A stretch of 64,000 nucleotides of DNA from Rhodanobacter sp. PCA2 (GTDB taxonomy: Bacteria > Pseudomonadota > Gammaproteobacteria > Xanthomonadales > Rhodanobacteraceae): the NCBI RefSeq assembly GCF_013620825.1, contig NZ_NJIC01000008.1:22377-86376 (forward strand). Direction: 5' to 3'. Numbering within the stretch: position 1 is the first letter of the stretch; each line of letters begins with the position of its first letter. Position numbers and translations under genes: made by a program. Under the pieces are notes generated by a model. That model was given only the letters and a program-made list of their open reading frames with translations. It was not told the DNA's origin and did no database searches. Positions 15,556 to 24,631 of this stretch are shown one piece after another.

Positions 15556-17535
15556 ATGGCCACGGTCGATCTCAGCCAGTTCCACAAGACCTTCTTCGAG
15601 GAGAGCCTGGAAGGCCTTGACGCGATGGAGGCGGCCCTGCTGGCGCTGGACTCGGGCTCGGCCGACCACGAACTGGTGCACACCATCTTCCGTGCGGCGC
15701 ATTCCATCAAGGGCGGCGCGGCGACCTTCGGCTTCGCCGATGTGGCCGCATTCACCCACGTGGCCGAATCGCTGCTGGAGGAAGTGCGCAGCGGGCGCCG
15801 TGCGGTGGACGCCGGGCTCACCGACCTGCTGCTGCGTTCGGTCGACTGCCTGCGCGCCATGCTGGCCCGCACCGCCCGGGGCCAGCCCGTGGCCGACGCC
15901 GCCAGTGAAGCATTGCGCATCGAGTTGACGCAGCTGGTGGCTGGCGAGGCGGCGCCCGCGCCCGCGGCGGCGCAGGCCGGCGCCACCGCGGTGGATGGCT
16001 GGGACATCCGCTTCGTCGGGCTGCCGCACCTGCTGCGCAGCGGCCACGAGCCGCTGCGCCTGTTCCGCGAGCTGCAGCAGCTGGGCCGGCTGGAAGTGCT
16101 GCGCGCGTTCGTCGGAGACGCCGTGGCTGCGGATTTCTCCACGCTCGATCCCGGTGAGTGCCACCTGGGCTGGGAGCTGCGCCTGCACGGCGCAGTCGCG
16201 CGGCCAGATCTGGATGCCGTGTTCGAATGGCTGGACGGCGACTGCGAACTCGCGATCGCGCCGCTGGCCGCGGTCGAACCCGTGGCGCCTTCGCCGGAGC
16301 CTGCGGTGGCCGCACCGGCTGCCGCGCGTGAGGCGTCGGCAGCCGGCCACGCCGACGGCGGCTCGATCCGCGTGGGCATCGACAAGGTCGATGCGCTGAT
16401 CGACATGATGGGCGAGCTGGTGATCACCCAATCCATGCTCAACGACATCGGCGCCAACTTCGACCTGTCGCAGCTGGAACGGCTGCGCGAGGGGCTGGCC
16501 CAGCTCGAGCGCAACACGCGCGAGCTGCAGGACAGCGTGATGCGCATCCGCATGCTGCCGATCGGCACGGTGTTCAACCGTTTTCCGCGGCTGGTGCGCG
16601 ACCTCGAGCGCAAGCTGGGCAAGCAGGTGAAGCTGGAGCTGCATGGCGAGCACACCGAGCTGGACAAGACGGTGCTGGAGAAGATCGGCGATCCCATGGT
16701 GCACCTGGTGCGCAACGCGATCGACCACGGTCTGGAACTGCCCCGGCAGCGCCGCGCCGCGGGCAAGCCGGAAGCCGGCACGCTCAGGCTGGACGCCCAT
16801 CACGAGGGCGGCAACATCGTGGTGCGGATCAGCGACGACGGTGCCGGACTCAACCACGAACGCATCCGTGCCAAGGCGGTCGAGCGCGGGCTGGTGCCGC
16901 CTGACCAGCCCCTGGGCGACGACGAGATCGCCGCGCTGATTTTCGAGCCCGGCTTCTCCACCGCCGCCCAGGCCACCGACCTTTCCGGCCGCGGCGTGGG
17001 CATGGACGTGGTTCGCCGCAACGTGCGCGACCTCGGCGGCAGCGTCGGCGTGAAGAGCGTGGCCGGCCAGGGCAGCGTGTTCACCATCGCCCTGCCGCTG
17101 ACGCTGGCGATCATCGACGGCCTGGTCACCGCGGTCGGCGGCGAACGCTACATCGTGCCGCTGATCTCCATCGTCGAGTCGCTGCGCCTGCCGGCCGATG
17201 CCGTGCGCCGCACCGCCGGCGGCGGCGAGGTGTTCCGCTTCCGCGACGAGTACCTGCCGGTCATCCGCCTGCATCGCGCCTTCGGCTGCGCCGATGCGGT
17301 CACCGAGATCGGGCGCGGCATCGTGGTGGTGGTCGAGGACGGCGGCCAGCGCGTGGGCCTGCTGGTGGACGAACTGGTGGGCCAGCAGCAGGCGGTGATC
17401 AAGTCGCTGGAGAAACATTACCGGCAGGTGCAGGGCGTGTCGGGAGCCACCATCGTCAGCGACGGTTCGGTGGCGCTGATCGTGGACGTGGGCGGCGTGG
17501 TGCGGCTGGGACGGTGCAGCGGCAAGGCCGCCTGA
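15556..17535 (+). CDS. Chemotaxis histidine kinase CheA (second copy)
   Basis: A 659-residue CheA with HPt His49 in RAAHSIKGGAATFGF; a middle region (about 150-240; WDIRFVGLPHLLRSGHEPLR) with weak similarity to a regulator-binding domain; a dimerisation segment (MMGELVITQSMLNDIGANFD) that contains an inserted stretch of about 14 residues before QDSVMRIRMLPIG; HATPase boxes HLVRNAIDHG, DDGAGL and GRGVGMD; and a C-terminal CheW-like domain. It belongs to the same family as E. coli CheA. The gene follows cheY copy 2 by 10 bases and is under the sigma-28 promoter at 14772. Confidence 0.96.
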   Translation: MATVDLSQFHKTFFEESLEGLDAMEAALLALDSGSADHELVHTIFRAAHSIKGGAATFGFADVAAFTHVAESLLEEVRSGRRAVDAGLTDLLLRSVDCLRAMLARTARGQPVADAASEALRIELTQLVAGEAAPAPAAAQAGATAVDGWDIRFVGLPHLLRSGHEPLRLFRELQQLGRLEVLRAFVGDAVAADFSTLDPGECHLGWELRLHGAVARPDLDAVFEWLDGDCELAIAPLAAVEPVAPSPEPAVAAPAAAREASAAGHADGGSIRVGIDKVDALIDMMGELVITQSMLNDIGANFDLSQLERLREGLAQLERNTRELQDSVMRIRMLPIGTVFNRFPRLVRDLERKLGKQVKLELHGEHTELDKTVLEKIGDPMVHLVRNAIDHGLELPRQRRAAGKPEAGTLRLDAHHEGGNIVVRISDDGAGLNHERIRAKAVERGLVPPDQPLGDDEIAALIFEPGFSTAAQATDLSGRGVGMDVVRRNVRDLGGSVGVKSVAGQGSVFTIALPLTLAIIDGLVTAVGGERYIVPLISIVESLRLPADAVRRTAGGGEVFRFRDEYLPVIRLHRAFGCADAVTEIGRGIVVVVEDGGQRVGLLVDELVGQQQAVIKSLEKHYRQVQGVSGATIVSDGSVALIVDVGGVVRLGRCSGKAA

Positions 17536-17561
17536 GCGGACCGGGGCCCGCCGCGACCCGC

Positions 17562-17588
17562 TCAAGTCCTTTTCGCCCAGGCCGATAA
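17562..17588 (+). promoter_or_regulatory. Sigma-28 (FliA) promoter for cheW-MCP-cheRDB
   Basis: TCAAGTCC (17562-17569), an 11-base spacer, then GCCGATAA (17581-17588). The -10 is a perfect match and the -35 is close to consensus. It lies between cheA copy 2 and cheW and faces cheW. Confidence 0.88.
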
Positions 17589-17636
17589 ATCAACGAGGCC
17601 GGCGCCTGCGGGCGCCCATCACCAGGCAGACGATCC

Positions 17637-18143
17637 ATGCACGAAAACCACGCGGACACGGCGCCCACCGTCCAGCAGCTCACCTTCAGCCTGGTGGGCG
17701 AGGAGTACGGCGTCGACATCCTGTCGGTGCGCGAGATCCGCGGATGGACGCGGGTCACGCGGATTCCGCAGACGCCCGTCTACGTGCTCGGCGTGCTGAA
17801 CCTGCGCGGCGCGATCGTGCCGGTGCTGGATCTGCGCCTGCGCTTCGGACTGGAGCGCGAGAGCTACGGCGACAACACCGTGATGATCGTGGTGGCGGTC
17901 GCCGAGCGCCTGTTCGGCATCGTGGTGGACGCGGTGTCCGACGTGGTCGACATCGACCCGGCCACGATCAAGCCGGTGCCGGACATGGGCGCGATCGTCG
18001 ACACCCGCTACCTGAAGGGCCTCGCCACGCATGCCGAGCGCATGGTGATGCTGCTGGACGTGCAGAAGCTCATGCGTCCGGAAGACGTTGAAACGCTGGA
18101 CGCCGCGCTGCCGGACGTTCGCGCTGCCGAAATTGCCGCCTGA
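17637..18143 (+). CDS. cheW: Chemotaxis coupling protein CheW
   Basis: A 168-residue CheW. Signatures: [40 protein letters not shown] and [19 protein letters not shown]. It links receptors to CheA. It lies 48 bases beyond the -10 of the sigma-28 promoter at 17562 and 13 bases before the MCP gene, so receptor, coupler and adaptation enzymes form one unit. Confidence 0.97.
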   Translation: MHENHADTAPTVQQLTFSLVGEEYGVDILSVREIRGWTRVTRIPQTPVYVLGVLNLRGAIVPVLDLRLRFGLERESYGDNTVMIVVAVAERLFGIVVDAVSDVVDIDPATIKPVPDMGAIVDTRYLKGLATHAERMVMLLDVQKLMRPEDVETLDAALPDVRAAEIAA

Positions 18144-18156
18144 TCCTGGAACCTCC

Positions 18157-19869
18157 ATGAACATCAAGAAATTCACCGCGCGTCTCGCCACGTTCTCGAA
18201 CGTGTCCGTCAAGGCCCGCCTGATCTGCACGTTCGCGTTGCTCGGCTTCATGCTGGTGGCCGGCGCGGCGGTCGGTCTGGGCATGATGTCCTGGCAGAAC
18301 GACGGCATGCGGCGCAGCTACGAAGATGCCATGGTGCCGGCGCAGCTGATGGGCGAACTGCGCGCGAAATCGTTGATGAATTTCGTGGTGCTGGGCGAGG
18401 CGGCCAGCGCGATCGGCAAGGCCGATCAGGTGAAGCAGAAGGTCGCCGAATCGGAGAAGCTCCAGAAGGAGATTGCCGAGATCGACAAGCAGTTGTCGTC
18501 GCTGCCGATGGGCGCGGACGTCCTGACGAAATACAAGGCGTATCGCGCCACCGATGGGGATTACCTGAGCAGCCTGAAGGACGTCTACGACGCACTCGGC
18601 AAGAACGACGACGGCGCTCGTGATCTGCTGGAGATGGACGTTCGTCCGGCAATGATGATGCGCCAAGACACAGTCGATCAGTTGATCCGGACACAGGCCG
18701 GCGAGATGAAGGCGACCTATGAGGCCCAGGTCAGCCGTTACGGCGTGGTGCGCGCGCTGGTGCTGGTCACCCTGATCGCCGGCCTGGTCTTCGCGCTGGT
18801 GGTGGCGACCTTGCTGGTGCGCTCGATCAGCAGCACGCTGGCGCGCCTGGTGACGGTGGCGCATGCCATCGCCGACGGCCAGCTGGGCCACGACATCAAG
18901 GTCAAGCGGCACGATGAGCTGGGCCGGCTGCTGGATGCCTTCCGCATGATGGACGAACGTCTGGCCGCGATCGTGGGCGAGGTGCGCCAGGGTTCCGACG
19001 CGGTGAGCAGCGCGGCGCAGCAGATCGCGCGCGGCAACGACGACCTCAGCCAGCGCACGCAGGAGCAGGCCTCCAGCCTGGAGGAAACCGCCTCGTCGAT
19101 GGAGGAGATGACCTCCACCGTGAAGCAGAACGCGGAGAACGCCAGCCACGCCAACCAGCTGGCGCGCGGCGCCCGCGAGCAGGCCGAGCACGGCGGCGAG
19201 GTGGCCGGCAAGGCGATCGCCGCGATGGCCGAGATCGACGCCTCCAGCCGCAAGATCGGCGACATCGTGGGTCTGATCCAGGAGATCGCCTTCCAGACCA
19301 ACCTGTTGGCCCTGAATGCCGCGGTGGAAGCGGCGCGCGCCGGCGAGCAGGGCCGTGGCTTCGCCGTGGTGGCCAGCGAGGTGCGCAACCTGGCGCAGCG
19401 CAGCGCCGGCGCGGCGAAGGAGATCAAGAGCCTGATCGCCGAGAGCGAGGAGAAGGTGCGTGGCGGCTCGGAGCTGGTCAACCAGTCCGGCCGGGCGCTG
19501 GCCGAGATCGTCGACAGCGTGAAGAAGGTCACCGACATCGTGGCCGAGATCGCCGCGGCCAGCCAGGAGCAGTCGGCCGGCATCGACCAGGTCAACAACG
19601 CCGTGATGCAGATGGACGAGATGACCCAGCAGAACGCGGCGCTGGTCGAGGAAGCCTCGGCCGCCGCACGCGCCATGCAGGAGCAGGCCGCCGAACTGAC
19701 CGACCAGGTGGGCTTCTTCCGCCTCGCCAGCGATACGGTGGAAGACGTGCCGCCGACGCGCGCGAAGGAAGTCAGCCGCGCCACCGAGGCGGTGTTCGCC
19801 GCCGTGCGCAAGGCCCCGCCGCGAGCCGCCGCCGAGACGGCGGAGGCCGGTGCCTGGAAGGAGTTCTGA
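18157..19869 (+). CDS. Methyl-accepting chemotaxis protein with CheR-tethering tail
   Basis: Transmembrane chemoreceptor of 570 residues: TM1 about 22-44, a periplasmic four-helix-bundle-like sensor (about 45-195, rich in charged helices), TM2 about 197-221, HAMP, then the methylated helices and the hairpin tip [20 protein letters not shown]. The C terminus is a flexible Ala-rich stretch ending WKEF, which fits the x-W-x-x-F pentapeptide that docks CheR on major receptors such as Tar and Tsr. The next gene is cheR. The ATG at 18157 follows TGGAACC; an earlier ATG in frame overlaps cheW. Confidence 0.96.
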   Translation: MNIKKFTARLATFSNVSVKARLICTFALLGFMLVAGAAVGLGMMSWQNDGMRRSYEDAMVPAQLMGELRAKSLMNFVVLGEAASAIGKADQVKQKVAESEKLQKEIAEIDKQLSSLPMGADVLTKYKAYRATDGDYLSSLKDVYDALGKNDDGARDLLEMDVRPAMMMRQDTVDQLIRTQAGEMKATYEAQVSRYGVVRALVLVTLIAGLVFALVVATLLVRSISSTLARLVTVAHAIADGQLGHDIKVKRHDELGRLLDAFRMMDERLAAIVGEVRQGSDAVSSAAQQIARGNDDLSQRTQEQASSLEETASSMEEMTSTVKQNAENASHANQLARGAREQAEHGGEVAGKAIAAMAEIDASSRKIGDIVGLIQEIAFQTNLLALNAAVEAARAGEQGRGFAVVASEVRNLAQRSAGAAKEIKSLIAESEEKVRGGSELVNQSGRALAEIVDSVKKVTDIVAEIAAASQEQSAGIDQVNNAVMQMDEMTQQNAALVEEASAAARAMQEQAAELTDQVGFFRLASDTVEDVPPTRAKEVSRATEAVFAAVRKAPPRAAAETAEAGAWKEF

Positions 19870-19871
19870 GC

Positions 19872-20756
19872 ATGGCCGTCGCCGCCACTGCGATCCCCCG
19901 TGACGGGGCGCCCGCGGGCGGCGGCGCGGTCCCGCTCGGCGACGCCGAGTTCCGCTTCCTGCGCGACTTCGTCCACGCGCATTGCGGCATTGCGCTGGGC
20001 GAACACAAGCGCCAGCTGGTGCAGGGGCGGCTGGCACGGCGCCTGCGCGCGCTGCAACTGCCCGACTACGCCGCCTACTGCGCGCTGCTGCGCAGCGACC
20101 CGGATGGCGAACTGGGCGAACTGGCCAGCGCGATCAGCACCAACGTCACCGCGTTCTTCCGCGAGCCGCACCATTACGAATTGCTGGAAAACGAGCTGTT
20201 GCCGCGGTGGCTGGAGCGCAAGCGCCGCGACGGCGGCCGCCTGCGGCTATGGTCGGCCGGCTGTTCCACCGGCGAGGAACCCTATGCGCTGGCGATGGTG
20301 CTGGCCGAGGCGCTAGAACGGCATGGCGCGACCGACGTGGACGCAAAGATCCTGGCCACCGACCTGTCGCCGCAGGCGCTGGAAACCGCACGCAACGGCG
20401 TGTATCCGCTGGACCGGCTCGACGGCATCGGCGACGAGCGCCGGCATCGCTGGATGCTGCGCGGCGCCGGCGAGTACGAAGGCTACGCCTGCGTGCACCC
20501 GCGCCTGCACGAGCTGGTGACCGTGCAGCCGCTGAACCTGCTGCACGACTGGCCGATGCGCGGGCCGTTCGACGCGATCTTCTGCCGCAATGTGGTGATC
20601 TATTTCGACCAGCCGACCAAGCAGCGGCTGATCGGCCGTTACGCGGCGCTGCTTCCGCCGGGCGGCCACCTGTTCCTTGGCCATTCCGAATCGCTGCACG
20701 GCATCAGCGACGACTTCGAGCTGATCGGGCGCACCGTCTACCGGAAGCGCGCCTGA
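19872..20756 (+). CDS. cheR: Chemotaxis methyltransferase CheR
   Basis: S-adenosylmethionine-dependent methyltransferase that methylates receptor glutamates. The 294-residue product has the N-terminal helical domain (FRFLRDFVHAHCGIALGEHK) and the catalytic domain with SAM motif WSAGCSTGEEPYALAM, then ILATDLSPQALETAR and FDAIFCRNVVIYFD. It starts 2 bases after the MCP gene, whose tail carries a likely CheR-docking pentapeptide. The stop overlaps the cheD start (TGATG). Confidence 0.97.
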   Translation: MAVAATAIPRDGAPAGGGAVPLGDAEFRFLRDFVHAHCGIALGEHKRQLVQGRLARRLRALQLPDYAAYCALLRSDPDGELGELASAISTNVTAFFREPHHYELLENELLPRWLERKRRDGGRLRLWSAGCSTGEEPYALAMVLAEALERHGATDVDAKILATDLSPQALETARNGVYPLDRLDGIGDERRHRWMLRGAGEYEGYACVHPRLHELVTVQPLNLLHDWPMRGPFDAIFCRNVVIYFDQPTKQRLIGRYAALLPPGGHLFLGHSESLHGISDDFELIGRTVYRKRA

Positions 20757-21406
20757 TGCTGGCGCCCACCACCGAACGCCGGGCCACGCCCACCTTGCCC
20801 GAGGCCATGCCCGGCTTCGAGCACCTGCGCCGGTTCTGGGACCCCGCCCAGGACTGCATGGTGGTGAAGGTGTTGCCGGGCGAGTTCTACGTGAGCGCGC
20901 AGGACGAGCTGGTCAGCACCGTGCTCGGTTCCTGCGTGGCGGCGTGCATCCACGACGCGAACCGCGGCATCGGTGGCATGAACCACTTCATGCTGCCCGA
21001 GCCGCGCGGCGGCAGCGACAGCTGGGCGTCGACCGTGGGCCGCGCCGCGCGCTATGGCAGCGACGCGATGGAGCAGCTGATCAATGCGGTGCTGAAGGCC
21101 GGCGGCCAGCGCGCGGACCTCCGGGTCAAGGTGTTCGGCGGCGGCCGCGTACTGGCCCAGCTCAGCGACGTGGGCCAGCGCAACATCGACTTCGTGCGCC
21201 GGTACATCGCGGCCGAGCGCCTGCAACTGGTGGCCGAGGACCTGGGCGACGTGTATCCGCGCCAGGTGCAGTTCTTCCCGCAAAGCGGCCGGGCGCGCGT
21301 GCGCCAGTTGCGCCGTGGCGACGACGTGGCGCTGGTGGCCGGCGAGCGCGGCTACCTCAAGCGGTTGGCAAATGATCCGATAAAGGGAGAGGTCGAGCTG
21401 TTCTGA
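20756..21406 (+). CDS. cheD: Chemoreceptor glutamine deamidase CheD
   Basis: Deamidates receptor glutamines to glutamates. The 216-residue product shows the catalytic Cys-His pair in STVLGSCVAACIHD and GGMNHFMLP (nucleophile Cys in LGSC, His in MNHF), then FGGGRVL. The protein ends in GEVELF, a tail shared with the MCP-like protein at 22583 (GEIELF). The ATG overlaps the cheR stop. The cheR-cheD-cheB order is common in beta- and gammaproteobacteria. Confidence 0.95.
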   Translation: MLAPTTERRATPTLPEAMPGFEHLRRFWDPAQDCMVVKVLPGEFYVSAQDELVSTVLGSCVAACIHDANRGIGGMNHFMLPEPRGGSDSWASTVGRAARYGSDAMEQLINAVLKAGGQRADLRVKVFGGGRVLAQLSDVGQRNIDFVRRYIAAERLQLVAEDLGDVYPRQVQFFPQSGRARVRQLRRGDDVALVAGERGYLKRLANDPIKGEVELF

Positions 21407-21476
21407 CGCCGGGCGCCGGCGCGGCATCGACCGGGCCATCGTCGTCGGCGACGGGGCCGCATGGCCAAGGTGAGCA

Positions 21477-22568
21477 ATGGAAAGAGTACGCGTACTGGTA
21501 GTCGACGATTCCGCCCTGGTGCGCAAGCTGATGTCGACCATGCTTGCCTGCGACCCCGGGATCGAGGTCGTGGGCACGGCGGCCGATCCGCTGATCGCCC
21601 GCGAGAAGATCAAGCAGCTCGATCCCCACGTGCTCACCCTGGACGTCGAGATGCCGCGCATGGACGGCCTGACCTTCCTGGAGAACCTGATGCGGCTCAG
21701 GCCGATGCCGGTGGTGATGGTGTCGTCGCTGACCACGGATGGGGCCGAGGTGACGTTGCGCGCGCTGGAGCTGGGCGCCGTCGATTTCCTGGCCAAGCCC
21801 GGCAACGACCTGGCCTCCAGCTTCGGCGACAGCGCGCTGGAAATCTGCGCCAAGGTCAAGCTGGCGGCGCGGGCGAAGCCGCGCGCGCGCGCCACCGTAC
21901 GCAAGCTGGAGGTGGTGCCGCGGCTCTCCGCCGATGCGGTGCTGCCGCGTTCGCAGGGTGCAGGCAGCCGCGGTGGCAGCCCCATCATCGCGATCGGCGC
22001 CTCCACCGGCGGCACCGAGGCGGTGCGCGTGGTGCTGGAAGCGATGCCGCCGGATGCGCCGCCCATCCTGGTGACCCAGCATATTCCCGCCGCCTTCAGC
22101 GGGCCGTTCGCCGCCCGCATGGACCGCTGCTCGGCGATGCGCGTGTGCGAGGCGCGCGACGGCCAGCCGATCCAGCAGGGCCACGCCTACATCGCCCCCG
22201 GCAGCCACCATCTGCTGGCGATGTGGGACGGTGCCAGATACGTGTGCCGCCTGCACGACGGGCCGCCGGTGAACCGTCACCGCCCCAGCGTCGACGTGCT
22301 GTTCCGCTCGCTGGCGGCCAGCGCCGGCGCCGCCACCATCGCCGCCCTGCTCACCGGCATGGGCGACGACGGCGCCCGCGGCCTGCTCGAACTGCGCCAG
22401 GCCGGCGCACCCACCCTGGTGCAAGACGAGGCCAGCTCGGTGGTGTGGGGCATGCCCGGGGCCGCCTGGAAACTGGGTGCGGCGGCGGAGACGTTGCCGT
22501 TGGACCACATCGCCGGCCGCCTGCTCGCGTTGGCCCGTCGCACCCATGCCAGCACCATTTGCGCCTGA
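21477..22568 (+). CDS. cheB: Chemotaxis methylesterase CheB
   Basis: Receiver-controlled methylesterase/deamidase. The 363-residue product has an N-terminal receiver ([12 protein letters not shown]; phosphoacceptor Asp in [11 protein letters not shown]) and a C-terminal esterase domain with the triad Ser176 (GASTGG), His202 (TQHIP) and Asp298 (GMGDDGA), with the same spacing as in the enteric enzyme. It removes the methyl groups that CheR adds. It starts 70 bases after cheD. Confidence 0.97.
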   Translation: MERVRVLVVDDSALVRKLMSTMLACDPGIEVVGTAADPLIAREKIKQLDPHVLTLDVEMPRMDGLTFLENLMRLRPMPVVMVSSLTTDGAEVTLRALELGAVDFLAKPGNDLASSFGDSALEICAKVKLAARAKPRARATVRKLEVVPRLSADAVLPRSQGAGSRGGSPIIAIGASTGGTEAVRVVLEAMPPDAPPILVTQHIPAAFSGPFAARMDRCSAMRVCEARDGQPIQQGHAYIAPGSHHLLAMWDGARYVCRLHDGPPVNRHRPSVDVLFRSLAASAGAATIAALLTGMGDDGARGLLELRQAGAPTLVQDEASSVVWGMPGAAWKLGAAAETLPLDHIAGRLLALARRTHASTICA

Positions 22569-22582
22569 ACACGGATTCCACC

Positions 22583-23761
22583 ATGTCACTCATTCCCGCC
22601 ATTTTTCGCAGGCGTCCGCTGGCAGGCTGGACCGCTAGCGTCGTCGCCCTGCTGCTGACGCTGCTGTGGCATCCGGCCTGGCTGGCGCCGATCCTGCTGC
22701 TCGCGGTGACCGCGGTGTGGGCCGTCGTCGCACGTACCCGGCCGCCGGCCGCGCCGGCCACCGTCGTGCCTGTCGGCGCCGAGCCGGTGCGCGAAGCGCT
22801 GGAGGACGTGCGCAGCGCGCTGGTCGACGAGCTGGGCCACGCCAGCCGCGAGTTGCACCAGGGCCTGGACCTGCTGCGCGACGCGGTGTCCGAGCTGGGC
22901 GGCGGCTTCGACGGACTGTCCAGCAAGACCGCGCTGCAGCAGGCACTGCTCAAGCAGATCATCGACGCCCAGGATGGCGGCGTATCCGTGCAGGACTTCG
23001 CCGCGCGCACCGGCGACCTGCTGGAACACTTCGTGGGCCTGATCGTGCAGATGTCGCGCGAAAGCCTGCGCATCGTCTACCGCATCGACGGCATGGCGAA
23101 GGAGATGGACGCGGTGTTCGGCTTGCTGCGCAACGTCAACACCATCGCGGAGGAGACCAACCTGCTGGCGCTGAACGCGGCGATCGAGGCGGCGCGCGCA
23201 GGCGAGTCCGGCCGCGGCTTCGCGGTGGTGGCGGGCGAGATCCGCAACCTGGCCAGCAACTCCAACCAGCTCAACGAGCGGATCGGCGACCACGTGGAGC
23301 GAGCCCGGGCGGCCATGGAGCAACTGCGCGGCCTGATCGGCGCGATGGCGTCGCAGGACCTCAACGTGGCGCTGTCGGCCAAGGGTGGCATCGACGCGAT
23401 GACCGCCCACGTCACCGAGAGCGACGCGCGCACCGGCAAGGTGGCCGACAAGGTGGTCGAGATCAGCCGCGGCCTCGGCAGCGACGTTTCCACCACCGTG
23501 CGCTCGCTGCAGTTCGAGGACATCCTGCGCCAGCTGATCACCCAGACCCGTACCCGGCTCACCGAGCTGCAGGAAATCACCACCGAGTGCACCCGCGACA
23601 TCGAGGAACTGGCCTGCGCCACGCTGGAAGCCGACGCGCTGGAGGAGCGCTCCCGGCGCGTACGCAGCCGGCTGGCGATCCAGCGCGAGAAGGCGCGGCT
23701 GCGCTCGCGCGGCCCGGCGCTGCAGAACTCGATGGATGCCGGCGAAATCGAACTGTTTTGA
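22583..23761 (+). CDS. Short MCP-like signalling protein without a sensor domain
   Basis: A 392-residue protein with a membrane hairpin near the N terminus (about 14-50; [19 protein letters not shown] and [15 protein letters not shown]) and then a shortened cytoplasmic MCP domain with the tip [20 protein letters not shown] and [15 protein letters not shown]. There is no periplasmic sensor and no obvious HAMP. It ends GEIELF, like the CheD tail (GEVELF). Xanthomonads carry similar proteins directly downstream of cheB. It might sense a cytoplasmic or membrane signal, or act as a scaffold; the ligand is unknown. Confidence 0.9.
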   Translation: MSLIPAIFRRRPLAGWTASVVALLLTLLWHPAWLAPILLLAVTAVWAVVARTRPPAAPATVVPVGAEPVREALEDVRSALVDELGHASRELHQGLDLLRDAVSELGGGFDGLSSKTALQQALLKQIIDAQDGGVSVQDFAARTGDLLEHFVGLIVQMSRESLRIVYRIDGMAKEMDAVFGLLRNVNTIAEETNLLALNAAIEAARAGESGRGFAVVAGEIRNLASNSNQLNERIGDHVERARAAMEQLRGLIGAMASQDLNVALSAKGGIDAMTAHVTESDARTGKVADKVVEISRGLGSDVSTTVRSLQFEDILRQLITQTRTRLTELQEITTECTRDIEELACATLEADALEERSRRVRSRLAIQREKARLRSRGPALQNSMDAGEIELF

Positions 23762-23772
23762 GGATCGTCCCC

Positions 23773-24072
23773 ATGATCGTCCACCACGACCCCGAACTCG
23801 ACTGCCTCACCCTGCAATTGGGCGAGCGTTTCGATTTCAGCATTCACCGCGACTTCCACGACGCCTGTCTCGGCGGGGACAAGCCGGCACGCAGCTATGT
23901 GATCGACCTGGGCGCGGTTGCCGCCATGGACAGTTCGGCGCTGGGCATGCTGTTGCTGCTGCGCGAGTACGCCGGTGCCGATCGTGCCGACATCCGCATC
24001 GTCAACGCCGCGGGCGAACTGCGCAGCACCTTGCGCGTGGCCGGCTTCGACAAGCTGTTCGTGCTGCACTGA
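23773..24072 (+). CDS. STAS-domain protein (second)
   Basis: A 99-residue STAS domain with the serine motif AAMDSSALGMLLLLREYAG (DSS is the site phosphorylated in SpoIIAA-type antagonists) and the end VAGFDKLFVLH. It is the last gene of the cheW-MCP-cheRDB unit, 11 bases after the MCP-like gene. It keeps the canonical Ser, unlike the STAS at 14840. A partner-switching role with an unseen kinase or phosphatase is possible. No kinase gene for it is present nearby. Confidence 0.87.
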   Translation: MIVHHDPELDCLTLQLGERFDFSIHRDFHDACLGGDKPARSYVIDLGAVAAMDSSALGMLLLLREYAGADRADIRIVNAAGELRSTLRVAGFDKLFVLH

Positions 24073-24102
24073 CGACCGCCGGCACGCGGAGCGGGGCGAG
24101 GC

Positions 24103-24129
24103 TAAAGTTTTCCGCGCGCATACCGACAC
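24103..24129 (+). promoter_or_regulatory. Possible sigma-28 promoter before the secreted protein gene
   Basis: A perfect -35 element TAAAGTTT (24103-24110) and an 11-base spacer lead to ACCGACAC (24122-24129), which matches 5 of 8 bases of GCCGATAA. It faces the gene at 24186, and the STAS gene before it belongs to a sigma-28 unit. Weaker than the two sites at 14772 and 17562. Confidence 0.6.
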
Positions 24130-24185
24130 CAGAGTCACGGGCCGTTTCCGGACCGCAGTTTTCCAACATCCCTCTGGAGTCTCCC

Positions 24186-24536
24186 ATGAAAGCATTCGCC
24201 GCCTTCGCCGTCCTGCTGCTGGCGCCTCTGGCCGCCCACGCCGCGTGTGCGCCCACCGACTTCGAAATCAGGGACTTCAAGCCTGCCGCGGCGGCCGGTC
24301 GCCTCAGCCTGCGCGGCGAGCTGGTGAACAAGTGCGCCGCCGCCTCGGCCGCGCAGATCCGCATCGAGATCAAGGATGCCGCCGGCAAGGTGCTGCAGAG
24401 CAAGCAGGCGTGGCCGGCCGGCACCTCGAACATCGCCCCCGGCAGCAACGTGAACTTCGACCTGGGCCGCATGTTCCGCCCGCAGTCGGACATGGACAGC
24501 TTCACGGCCAGCGTGGTGGACGTGCGTACCTGGTAA
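24186..24536 (+). CDS. Small secreted protein of unknown function
   Basis: A 116-residue protein with a clear Sec signal peptide (MKAFAAFAVLLLAPLAAHA, cleavage after AHA) and a mature domain of about 97 residues with two cysteines (CAPTDFEIRDF and NKCAAAS) that could form a disulfide. The rest looks like a beta-sandwich (RLSLRGELVN, IRIEIKDAAGKVLQSKQ, DSFTASVVDVRTW) reminiscent of FxLYD-type extracellular domains; this is a weak impression. GGAGT precedes the ATG. The upstream site at 24103 suggests control by FliA, so it may be produced with flagella. Confidence 0.8.
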   Translation: MKAFAAFAVLLLAPLAAHAACAPTDFEIRDFKPAAAAGRLSLRGELVNKCAAASAAQIRIEIKDAAGKVLQSKQAWPAGTSNIAPGSNVNFDLGRMFRPQSDMDSFTASVVDVRTW

Positions 24537-24631
24537 ACGCCCGGCTCGCGTGCGCGCCCCGGGGGCCGCACGCGGCGGAGGGGCGGCTTCGTTGCTAATC
24601 TTTGTGCGGGCATCCACGCACGAGGTGTCTC

